The notes under the pieces: model-generated
Seen by the model: the letters and a program-made list of their open reading frames with translations, nothing else
Database searches by the model: none
What the model was told of the DNA's origin: nothing
Shown: one piece after another, positions 1 to 5,838 of the stretch
Layout: every line of letters starts with the position of its first letter
Numbering within the stretch: position 1 is the first letter of the stretch
Made by a program: the position numbers and the translations under genes
Source of the DNA: DATARH01 sp036278835
GTDB taxonomy: Bacteria; Pseudomonadota; Alphaproteobacteria; ATCC43930; CGMCC-115725
NCBI GenBank assembly: GCA_036278835.1
Contig: DASUKH010000314.1
Location: 1-11,687, forward strand
Length of the DNA stretch: 11,687 bases
Direction of reading: 5' to 3'

Positions 1-1117
1 CATAGGCGAGGTAGGGGTTGGCGAGCGCGTCGGGGAAGCGGAACTCGACCCGCTTGGCCTTCTCGCCCGTCCCGTAAGGGATGCGGCACGAGGCCGAGCG
101 GTTGCGCGCCGAATAGGCCAGCAGCACCGGCGCCTCGAAGCCGGGAACCAGCCGCTTGTAGCTGTTGGTCGTCGGGTTGGTGAAGGCGTTCAGCGCGCGC
201 GCGTGCTTGATCACACCGCCGATGAAATAGAGCGCCATTTCGCTCAGGCCCGCATAGCCGTTGCCGGCGAACAAAGGCTTGCCGCCTTTCCAGATGGAGA
301 AGTGCGTGTGCATGCCGCTGCCGTTGTCCCTGGCGATCGGCTTGGGCATGAAGGTCGCGGTCTTGCCATAGGCGTGGGCGACCTGGTGCACGACGTACTT
401 GTAGATCTGCATGTGGTCGGCGGTCTTGACCAGGGTGTCGAAGGTCAGGCCGAGCTCGTGCTGCGCGGCGGCCACCTCGTGGTGGTGCTTGTCGCAGTTG
501 AGACCCATCTCGATCATCGTGCTGACCATCTCGCCGCGAATGTCCATCGCGCTGTCGACCGGGGCGACCGGGAAGTAGCCGCCCTTGGCGCGCGGACGGT
601 GGGCCAGGTTGCCGCCCTCGATCTCGACCCCGGTGTTGGTCGGCAGCTCGATGTCGTCGAGCTGGAAGCCGGAGCCGGCGTAGCCGTCCTCGAAACGCAC
701 GTCGTCGAACATGAAGAACTCGGCTTCGGGGCCGACATACACGGTGTCGCCGATGCCGGTGGTCTTGAGGAAGTTCTCGGCGCGCTTGGCGGTGGTGCGC
801 GGGTCACGCCCGTACCAGTCGCCGGTCGACGGCTCGACGATGTCGCAGAACACGACCATCATCGGCGTTGCGCTGAAGGGGTCGATGTAAACCGCCTCGA
901 GGTCGGGCTTGAGGATCATGTCGCTTTCGTTGATCGCCTTCCAGCCGGCGATCGACGAGCCGTCGAACATCAGCCCTTCCTCGAGCTGGTCCTCATCGAG
1001 CACGCTCGCGACCATCGACAGGTGCTGCCATTTGCCTTTCGGATCGGTGAAGCGAAGGTCGACCCATTCGATCTCCTCGTCCTCGATCCGCTTCACGATG
1101 TCCTTTGCGCTGGGCAT
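1..1117 (-). CDS. glnA: Glutamine synthetase type I (GlnA), 3' end missing
   Basis: This enzyme makes glutamine from glutamate, ammonia and ATP in the cytosol and is the main entry point of ammonium. The 372 visible residues cover the N-terminal beta-grasp domain and most of the catalytic domain. Recognisable signatures are MFDGSSIAGW, the metal/glutamate-site stretch VGPEAEFF, DKHHHEVA, the ATP-loop DNGSGMHTHFS and RSASCRIPYG. The family is usually about 470 residues, so roughly 97 C-terminal residues, including the adenylylation tyrosine region (near 397), lie beyond the left edge. The ATG at 1117 is preceded by GAAGGAAAG at good spacing, and the protein starts MPSAKDIVKRIEDEE as typical GlnA proteins do. 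It lies 118 bp downstream of glnB, with which it is probably cotranscribed. Very sure. Confidence 0.97.
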   Translation of the reverse strand, partial: MPSAKDIVKRIEDEEIEWVDLRFTDPKGKWQHLSMVASVLDEDQLEEGLMFDGSSIAGWKAINESDMILKPDLEAVYIDPFSATPMMVVFCDIVEPSTGDWYGRDPRTTAKRAENFLKTTGIGDTVYVGPEAEFFMFDDVRFEDGYAGSGFQLDDIELPTNTGVEIEGGNLAHRPRAKGGYFPVAPVDSAMDIRGEMVSTMIEMGLNCDKHHHEVAAAQHELGLTFDTLVKTADHMQIYKYVVHQVAHAYGKTATFMPKPIARDNGSGMHTHFSIWKGGKPLFAGNGYAGLSEMALYFIGGVIKHARALNAFTNPTTNSYKRLVPGFEAPVLLAYSARNRSASCRIPYGTGEKAKRVEFRFPDALANPYLAY

Positions 1118-1136
1118 GGTATTCTTTCCTTCAAGT

Positions 1137-1228
1137 CCCCCTCCCGCGTGCGGGAGGGGCTAGGGGTGGGTGTGTATTAGGAGATGGACTGACCCACCCC
1201 CGACCCCCTCCCGCAAGCGGTAGGGGGA
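1137..1228. repeat. Inverted pair of REP-like palindromes between glnB and glnA
   Basis: Two GC-rich palindromes face each other. The left (1138-1159) is a perfect 10-bp stem, CCCCTCCCGC with its complement. The right (1204-1227) is an 11-bp stem with one mismatch. Each is flanked on its inner side by a CCCACCCC-type block, so the two units are also inverted copies of each other. No T-run follows either hairpin on the minus strand, so a classical terminator is unlikely. An mRNA-processing, stability or partial-attenuation role between glnB and glnA is inferred. Confidence 0.75.
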
Positions 1229-1235
1229 GAAAAAA

Positions 1236-1574
1236 CTAGATCGCCGCGTCGTCCTTTTCGCCGGTGCGGATGCGCAGGGCGGTGTCGATCGTCGAGACGA
1301 AGATCTTGCCGTCACCGATGCGCCCGGTCTGGGCGGCGTTGGCGATCGCCTCGACCACCCGCTCCGCCTGGCCGTCGGGCACGACGACCTCGAGCTTCAC
1401 TTTGGGCAGGAAATCGACGACGTACTCGGCGCCGCGATAGAGTTCGGTGTGACCTTTCTGCCGCCCGAAACCCTTGGCCTCGAGCACCGTGATGCCCTGG
1501 ATGCCGACTTCGTGGAGCGCCTCCTTCACCTCGTCGAGCTTGAAGGGCTTGATGATTGCTTCGACCTTCTTCAT
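1236..1574 (-). CDS. glnB: Nitrogen regulatory protein P-II (GlnB)
   Basis: P-II is the trimeric cytosolic signal protein that reads 2-oxoglutarate and ATP/ADP and reports nitrogen status to glutamine synthetase adenylyltransferase and NtrB. The protein is exactly 112 residues, the family norm, starting MKKVEAIIKPFKLDEVKEAL. The T-loop is intact, with the uridylylation tyrosine at residue 51 within ELYRGAEYVVDF, and the C-terminal signature TGRIGDGKIFV is present. An upstream in-frame extension to 1676 exists, but it is proline/arginine-rich and not family-like. The ATG at 1574 has a GGGGAG ribosome site about 10 nt upstream. It precedes glnA in the same direction, and a sigma-54-type promoter lies about 30 nt upstream of the start. 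GlnK is the only realistic alternative name; linkage to glnA favours GlnB. Confidence 0.96.
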   Translation of the reverse strand: MKKVEAIIKPFKLDEVKEALHEVGIQGITVLEAKGFGRQKGHTELYRGAEYVVDFLPKVKLEVVVPDGQAERVVEAIANAAQTGRIGDGKIFVSTIDTALRIRTGEKDDAAI

Positions 1575-1613
1575 CGGTCCCATTCTCCCCGGCGCCGACG
1601 CCGCATCAAGTGC

Positions 1614-1630
1614 AGCATAATCCATGCCAA
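1614..1630 (-). promoter_or_regulatory. Sigma-54 (RpoN) promoter of glnBA
   Basis: On the minus strand the sequence reads TTGGCATGGATTATGCT. Against the RpoN consensus YTGGCACGRNNNTTGCW it has the invariant GG and GC at the required spacing and differs at only two constrained positions. The predicted transcription start is near 1603, giving a leader of about 29 nt to the glnB ATG. Nitrogen-regulated sigma-54 promoters ahead of glnB are established in alphaproteobacteria such as Azospirillum. I did not see a convincing NtrC dyad in the 100 bp upstream. Confidence 0.75.
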
Positions 1631-1727
1631 CCCCACGCCGCGAGAGGGGCGCCGGGGCCGCCTTTTTTTTAGGCAAACCGCTGGCCGCGCTGCCCGCCTC
1701 TTGCGCGGCGTCGAGGCTTATCCGCCG

Positions 1728-2906
1728 TCAGGCCGCATCGAGCTTGAAAAACCGGACCGCGTTGCCGGCCCAGATCTTGTCGCGCTCGGCGGCCGGCACG
1801 TCGGCGTAGATCTTGTCGATCAGCGGCCGCGAGTTCGGCCATTCGTTCTCGATATGCGGAAAATCGGTCGCGAACATGATGCGATCGACCCCGACATGGT
1901 GGCGCTCCTCGACCGCCACGCGCTCGTACTGCACGGTAAAATAGATGTTCTCGCGGACGTAATGGCTCGGCGGTTCCTTGAGCGCCTGGAAGCCGAGATA
2001 TTCCTCGGCCCAGCCAAGATGGCGCTGGTACCACAAATCCATGTGCTCCAGCCAGAACGGGACCCAGCCCAGCCGGGTCTCGGCGAAGAACACCTTCAAT
2101 TTTGGAAAGCGCTCAAACACGCCGGCCAGCACCAGTTGCGCGATGCTGACTGACGGCGGCAGGCCGAAATTGCACAGCCATTCGAGGAACGGCCGGCGCA
2201 GCCGCTGCATTACCGCCGGGTCCTCCTTCGGGTACTTGAACGTCGGCTGGCTGGCGCGCGGGCCGGTGCGGTAGAGCTGGACGTGCACGGTCACCGGCAT
2301 GTCGAGATCGAGCGCAGCGGCCCAGAAGCGGTCGTCCTCCGGAGTCGGGTAGCCCTTGGCGTTTGGCAGCGCGCCGAGCAGCACGCCCTTAAGGCCAAGC
2401 TTTTTGCAATGCGCCATCTCGGCGATCGCATCCTCGACATTGGTGATCGGAATGACCCCCATGCCAATCAGGCGATCCGGCGCCACCGCGCAGTATTCCT
2501 CCCCGAGCCAGTCGTTGTAGCCGCGGATCACCGCCTTATAGACCTCGTCGTGCGCGATGTTGCGCCAGAACACCGGGCCGGCGACCATGGCGGCGAACAA
2601 AACCTCGGCGTCGAGCCCGTCCTGGTCCTGCTCCCGCACCCGCTGCTCGGCGGACCCGGTGCCGGCGGCGTCGGCGACCTTGAGGCCGAACGGCTGCCAG
2701 GTGCCGGCGGCGCGGCCGGCGCGCAAATCGAGGAAATTGGCTTCGAGCAGCGGCTGCCCCTCGATCATCAGGGCGTCGCCGCCGTCTGGGAGCTTGACCG
2801 TGTGCGGCGCCCGCTCGCGGTGTTTTTCCGGCACCCGGTGAATCCACCGCTCAGGCGGCACTTCGAGATGCCCGTCCGCCGACATCAGCCTGTATTGCCT
2901 CGGCAT
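1728..2906 (-). CDS. Amidohydrolase-2 family metal-dependent hydrolase/decarboxylase
   Basis: A 392-residue TIM-barrel enzyme of the amidohydrolase-2 family (COG2159), whose members hydrolyse or decarboxylate small aromatic and muconate-type acids using one divalent metal. Visible family features are the N-terminal SADGHLEVPPERW (a D-x-H variant of the usual metal motif, D11 and H13), H208 in VTVHVQLY, the stretch GVFERFPKLKVFFAE, D348 in MFATDFPHIENEWP, and the C-terminal IWAGNAVRFFKLD. I chose the ATG at 2906 over the upstream one at 3026 because a GGGAGG ribosome site sits 5 nt before it and the extra 40 residues run into a palindromic repeat. It is the last gene of a minus-strand cluster with a hydroxylase and a lactonase. 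The exact substrate cannot be read from the sequence. Confidence 0.88.
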   Translation of the reverse strand: MPRQYRLMSADGHLEVPPERWIHRVPEKHRERAPHTVKLPDGGDALMIEGQPLLEANFLDLRAGRAAGTWQPFGLKVADAAGTGSAEQRVREQDQDGLDAEVLFAAMVAGPVFWRNIAHDEVYKAVIRGYNDWLGEEYCAVAPDRLIGMGVIPITNVEDAIAEMAHCKKLGLKGVLLGALPNAKGYPTPEDDRFWAAALDLDMPVTVHVQLYRTGPRASQPTFKYPKEDPAVMQRLRRPFLEWLCNFGLPPSVSIAQLVLAGVFERFPKLKVFFAETRLGWVPFWLEHMDLWYQRHLGWAEEYLGFQALKEPPSHYVRENIYFTVQYERVAVEERHHVGVDRIMFATDFPHIENEWPNSRPLIDKIYADVPAAERDKIWAGNAVRFFKLDAA

Positions 2907-2911
2907 CCCTG

Positions 2912-2917
2912 CCTCCC
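2912..2917 (-). promoter_or_regulatory. Ribosome binding site fixing the amidohydrolase start
   Basis: GGGAGG on the minus strand, 5 nt before the ATG at 2906. It decides this start over the in-frame ATG at 3026, which lies inside a palindromic repeat. Confidence 0.7.
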
Positions 2918-2985
2918 GCGGAGCCTCGCGATAAGGATTGCCCCTCGCCGCACCTGCGGACAAGCCAAATCGTGCTCCAAAATCC

Positions 2986-3056
2986 CGCATTCCCGGCGGA
3001 AGCCGGGACCCATGGTTCAGCATCACGGATGGGTCCCGGCTTCCGCTGGGAATGCG
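2986..3056. repeat. Large palindromic repeat (28-bp arms) upstream of the amidohydrolase
   Basis: Arms 2986-3013 and 3029-3056 are reverse complements with a single mismatch in 28 bp, separated by a 15-nt loop. Each arm also holds a smaller palindrome (CCCGGC-GGAA-GCCGGG at 2992-3007). The architecture and the ATTCCCGG/GGGAATG ends resemble dispersed intergenic palindromes common in proteobacterial genomes. It lies in the 180-bp gap between the hydroxylase stop (3087) and the amidohydrolase start and could fold into a very stable RNA hairpin. No T-run follows. Whether it lowers read-through to the amidohydrolase is unknown. Confidence 0.85.
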
Positions 3057-3086
3057 AAAATAGGGGATTCGCTTCTTACCGACGTA

Positions 3087-4571
3087 TCAGGATTTCTGCG
3101 GCGGGGCGTTGGTGCGGCGGGGCGCGAGCGGGGCTTCCGGGATGCCGCCGACATCGATCGGTGGCATCGGCATTTCGATCAGCTGCAAGACCGCGTTGGC
3201 CAGTTCGTTGTAATCCGGGAAGCGCCGACGCAGGCGGCCGCGCCAGGTCGGGACGCCGCCGCTGGCGTGCAGCTCGAAGGCCGACTCGCGTCCGTCGAGC
3301 GCCGAAGAGACATGATCGGCGGCGAGCTGCAACAGCGCGGAACGCTGCGCCGCGGTATAGCCGCCGCCGCCGAAGCTGTCCTCCAGCGCCGCCGCGATCC
3401 GCGGGTCCGCGAGGTCGCGGTCGGTCGGCGCGACCACCAGCGACGACCCCGGGATCGCGCGCAATATCTCGGCCATGCGCTGGCGCGCCTTCATCAGCGC
3501 GATGCCGCCCGGCAGCAGGTGGACGTGGTTGGCATGACAATTGCCGCCGACCGTGAAGGCCGGATCGCGCTCGGCGGCGGTGAGGCAGGCGCGCGCGGTC
3601 TGCACCGCCTCGACCAGATCGACGATGTAATCGACGGTCGGCGGATGCTCCCTGAGGCCGATCGCGTCGGCCAGGGCCAGCGCCAGGCCGAGCGTCACCT
3701 CGGCCTTGGCGAGCCAGCCGTAGAGGTGATGCCACAGCAGCCAGGTGGCGATCGGCTCCGGCGACGGCTCGACCAGAAACACCCGCTCCCACGGGATCGC
3801 GACCTCGTCCAGCCACAACTGCCCGTCGAGCTCGTCGAACCGGGTCGTCAGCGGCGCCGCGAAACGGCCGCTGTCGCGCGCCGCAATGCGGCGGCACACC
3901 GTCGTCACGCCTTGTGCCGCGACCGGCACGACAAAGCTCGCGTGATGCTCGCCGATCGTGACCCCGTTGAGCGCACCGACATAGACGTCCTCGGCGAAAG
4001 CCGGGCTGGTGTGCATGCCGACCCGGCCGCTCAGCACCACCCCGGCATCGCTCTCGCGCAGGATGCGCAACGCGGCGCGCTCTGTCGGATCCGGCCGCAG
4101 GCGCAGCCCGATCGGCGCCGCCCCGCCGCAAAACGTGAGGAACCGGCCGGTGCGGGCGATCTCGGCGCGATAGGTTTCTGCGGCATCGATCTGGGCGGTC
4201 GAGACCCCGCGCTCCTGCACCGCGGTCTGGACGCCCATCGCGATCAGATGGCCGTAGGCCGGGGTATGGGTGATGTTGCCGGCCGAGAGGAAGGTGGTTT
4301 TCGCAAACGACCGGCCCATCCCGACGAGGTCGCCGGCGGTCTTTGGCACCGTGAATGCCCAGGGGAGGCGCGAACCGTCCGGTGTCGGGGGCGCGAACAG
4401 CACGTCCCGCCATTCGGGGTCGCGGTGGCGGTCGTACCAGGCGACATATTCCGCGACCATCGCGGCGGTCGCCGGGTGGGTCGTCACGTCCTCGACCAAC
4501 CCCTCGCCGAGCACCCACACCCGACGTCCGTCGTGGCGCAAGGTGTCGCGGTATTCGGCGCCGGTTCGCAT
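3087..4571 (-). CDS. 4-hydroxyphenylacetate 3-hydroxylase (HpaB)-family flavin monooxygenase
   Basis: A 494-residue protein of the HpaB/PvcC family, reduced-flavin-dependent oxygenases that ortho-hydroxylate phenols and related aromatics. The start MRTGAEYRDTLRHDGRRVWVLGE and EDVTTHPA (27-34) are typical of the N-terminal domain. DLVGMGRSFAKTTF (81-94) corresponds to the substrate-loop region. The middle domain ends in the characteristic FDELDGQLWLDEVAIPWERVFLVE (245-268), followed by the helical C-terminal domain. Length is normal for the family. The [4Fe-4S] cysteine pattern of the related 4-hydroxybutyryl-CoA dehydratase is not apparent, favouring a hydroxylase. Residues 144-156 (FLTFCGGAAPIGL) replace the usual proline/aspartate-rich flavin loop, so the substrate may be unusual. 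Its ATG is 12 bp after the lactonase stop, indicating one transcript. No flavin reductase partner is in the window. Confidence 0.85.
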   Translation of the reverse strand: MRTGAEYRDTLRHDGRRVWVLGEGLVEDVTTHPATAAMVAEYVAWYDRHRDPEWRDVLFAPPTPDGSRLPWAFTVPKTAGDLVGMGRSFAKTTFLSAGNITHTPAYGHLIAMGVQTAVQERGVSTAQIDAAETYRAEIARTGRFLTFCGGAAPIGLRLRPDPTERAALRILRESDAGVVLSGRVGMHTSPAFAEDVYVGALNGVTIGEHHASFVVPVAAQGVTTVCRRIAARDSGRFAAPLTTRFDELDGQLWLDEVAIPWERVFLVEPSPEPIATWLLWHHLYGWLAKAEVTLGLALALADAIGLREHPPTVDYIVDLVEAVQTARACLTAAERDPAFTVGGNCHANHVHLLPGGIALMKARQRMAEILRAIPGSSLVVAPTDRDLADPRIAAALEDSFGGGGYTAAQRSALLQLAADHVSSALDGRESAFELHASGGVPTWRGRLRRRFPDYNELANAVLQLIEMPMPPIDVGGIPEAPLAPRRTNAPPQKS

Positions 4572-4583
4572 GCCCGCCCCTGG

Positions 4584-5456
4584 CTAGCGTCCGCGGAACG
4601 GGTGGCCGGGGAGGCCCGGCGTCCGGGCGCGCAGCGTGTAGATCGAGGTGCGGCCGGTGAAAAACAGCGTCTTCATGTCCGGGCCGCCAAAGCACAGATT
4701 GGCCGGCACCTCCGGCGTTTTGATCACCCCGAGCTTCTCGCCGCTCGGCGCGAACACCCAGGTGCCGCCGGGCCCCGTGCAATAGACCCGGCCCGCGGCA
4801 TCGACCTTCATGCCGTCCGGCACCCCTTCGGTCTCGTCGGACGACATGTCGGCGAAAATCCGCCGGCGCAGCATGTTGCCGTCGCCGTCGAGCTCGATCG
4901 CGTGGATGTACATCGTGAACCGGGTATTGGCGACGTACAGCACCCGCTCGTCGGGCGAGAAGGCGAGGCCGTTCGGGTATTCGACATCGGCGATTTTGGA
5001 CACCGCGCCGTCCGGCTTCACCCGATAAACCGCCGCCGTCTCCTGCTCGCGCTTCGCGATCGGCACCCGGTAGCCGGGGTCGGTGAAATAGAGGCTGCCA
5101 TCGGACTTGCAGGCGACGTCGTTCGGCCGGTTGAGGCGCTTCTCCTCGAAGCCATCGACCAGAACCTCCGAGGACGCGAACCGCCCATCCGCCGGCCAGC
5201 GGGTCAGCCGCCGGTTGGCGCCTTCGCAAATGACCAGCCTTCCCTGCGGATCGAATGTCGTGCCGTTGCCCTCGCCGGTATTCTCGCGCAGCAATTCGGC
5301 GGTGCCGCCCGGCCGCAGGCGGTAGAACCGGCTCTTCCGCACATCGACAAAATAATAGAAGCCTTCGGGGTGCCACAGCGGTCCCTCGGTAAAGACGAAA
5401 CCGCCGGCGATGCGCTGTGGCTCGCCCGGCTCAACGATCTGCGACAGGTCTGCCAT
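4584..5456 (-). CDS. SMP-30/gluconolactonase-like lactonase
   Basis: A 290-residue six-bladed beta-propeller of the SMP-30/gluconolactonase/LRE-like region family, which hydrolyses lactones using one divalent metal. The four expected ligand positions are all visible: E24 in FTEGPLWHP, N112 in NRPNDVACKSDGSLYFTDP, N162 in YPNGLAFSPDE and D214 in GVPDGMKVDAAGRVY. Length matches the family. There is no signal peptide, so it is cytosolic. The ATG at 5456 has GGAGG 7 nt upstream; an in-frame TTG one codon earlier is less well placed. It sits 28 bp after a small membrane-peptide gene and 12 bp before the HpaB-like hydroxylase, consistent with an operon in which a lactone intermediate is opened. The actual lactone is not known. 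Confidence 0.9.
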   Translation of the reverse strand: MADLSQIVEPGEPQRIAGGFVFTEGPLWHPEGFYYFVDVRKSRFYRLRPGGTAELLRENTGEGNGTTFDPQGRLVICEGANRRLTRWPADGRFASSEVLVDGFEEKRLNRPNDVACKSDGSLYFTDPGYRVPIAKREQETAAVYRVKPDGAVSKIADVEYPNGLAFSPDERVLYVANTRFTMYIHAIELDGDGNMLRRRIFADMSSDETEGVPDGMKVDAAGRVYCTGPGGTWVFAPSGEKLGVIKTPEVPANLCFGGPDMKTLFFTGRTSIYTLRARTPGLPGHPFRGR

Positions 5457-5484
5457 CAAATCCCCTCCAGGTTTAAAGGCCGGC

Positions 5485-5670
5485 TCAGGAGCTCGCGGGC
5501 GGGCCGGCGTAAAGGCCGAAAAACACCAGGGCGGTGCCTGTTCCCATCAGGGCGAAGGCGAGCGGCGCGCGCATTGCCCGCTGCCGGGTAAAGGTCAGCC
5601 CGATCCCCATCAGCGCGAAGCCGATCAAGGTCAGCACGTTCATCCCGAACAGGATTTCCCTGGTCAGCAT
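5485..5670 (-). CDS. Small two-helix membrane protein, unknown function
   Basis: A 61-residue ORF with two hydrophobic segments at about residues 11-28 (NVLTLIGFALMGIGLTFT) and 35-55 (APLAFALMGTGTALVFFGLY), joined by a basic turn (RQRAMR). This is a helical-hairpin inner-membrane topology. The ATG at 5670 follows a GGGGAACGGGG purine stretch that can serve as a ribosome site. It is the first gene of the minus-strand cluster, 28 bp before the lactonase. I do not recognise a family. Its placement suggests cotranscription, but no role can be inferred. Confidence 0.6.
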   Translation of the reverse strand: MLTREILFGMNVLTLIGFALMGIGLTFTRQRAMRAPLAFALMGTGTALVFFGLYAGPPASS

Positions 5671-5739
5671 CCCCGTTCCCCGGCCGTTGCATCAGCATCG
5701 GCCGCTTCGCTGCCGGACGCAACGCCGCTGATTCATCCT

Positions 5740-5775
5740 GGCGCCTGTGGGCTTTTTGTCGGAAACACAGGGGCC
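5740..5775. repeat. Imperfect dyad in the divergent promoter region
   Basis: GGCGCCTGTG (5740-5749) and CACAGGGGCC (5766-5775) are reverse complements at 9 of 10 positions around a 16-nt centre. The dyad ends 6 bp before the GGAAC element of the kinase promoter, in the space between divergent genes. It could be an operator or a chance hairpin. Confidence 0.4.
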
Positions 5776-5781
5776 TCGAGC

Positions 5782-5806
5782 GGAACGAAACGACCACGAT
5801 GGCGTT
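5782..5806 (+). promoter_or_regulatory. EcfG-type general stress response promoter of the hybrid kinase
   Basis: GGAAC (5782-5786) and CGTT (5803-5806) are separated by exactly 16 bp, matching the published alphaproteobacterial EcfG/SigT consensus GGAAC-N16-17-CGTT at every fixed position. The expected transcription start is near 5813, about 26 nt before the GTG start at 5839, with an AAAGGA ribosome site at 5825-5830. Position, direction and spacing all fit. The activity itself is inferred. Confidence 0.7.
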
Positions 5807-5838
5807 ATTCGCAACACCCGAAGCAAAGGAAAAACAGG

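Noticed and set aside
203..1180. A 325-codon plus-strand ORF opposite glnA
   Set aside because: Shadow of glnA; the product is valine/aspartate/histidine-rich with no family features.
1651..1675. The T-run at 1663-1670 as a terminator of the amidohydrolase transcript
   Set aside because: That gene is read on the minus strand, where this run is A-rich, so it cannot be the U-tract of an intrinsic terminator for it.
1575..1676. N-terminal extension of GlnB to an upstream ATG
   Set aside because: P-II is 112 residues and starts MKKVEAIIKP; the extension also covers the sigma-54 promoter and leader.
3076..5376. A 766-codon minus-strand ORF in another frame across the lactonase and hydroxylase
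   Set aside because: It overlaps two well-supported genes out of frame and gives an arginine-rich product without recognisable motifs.
2283..5591. An uninterrupted 1102-codon plus-strand ORF
   Set aside because: It runs antisense through the amidohydrolase, hydroxylase and lactonase genes, all of which show clear family motifs on the minus strand. Its product is low-complexity arginine/histidine/glycine-rich, the usual shadow of strongly GC-biased third positions.
5739..5754. A TGGCGC...GC stretch upstream of the kinase as a sigma-54 site
   Set aside because: The distance between the GG and GC elements is one base too short and the remaining positions do not match.
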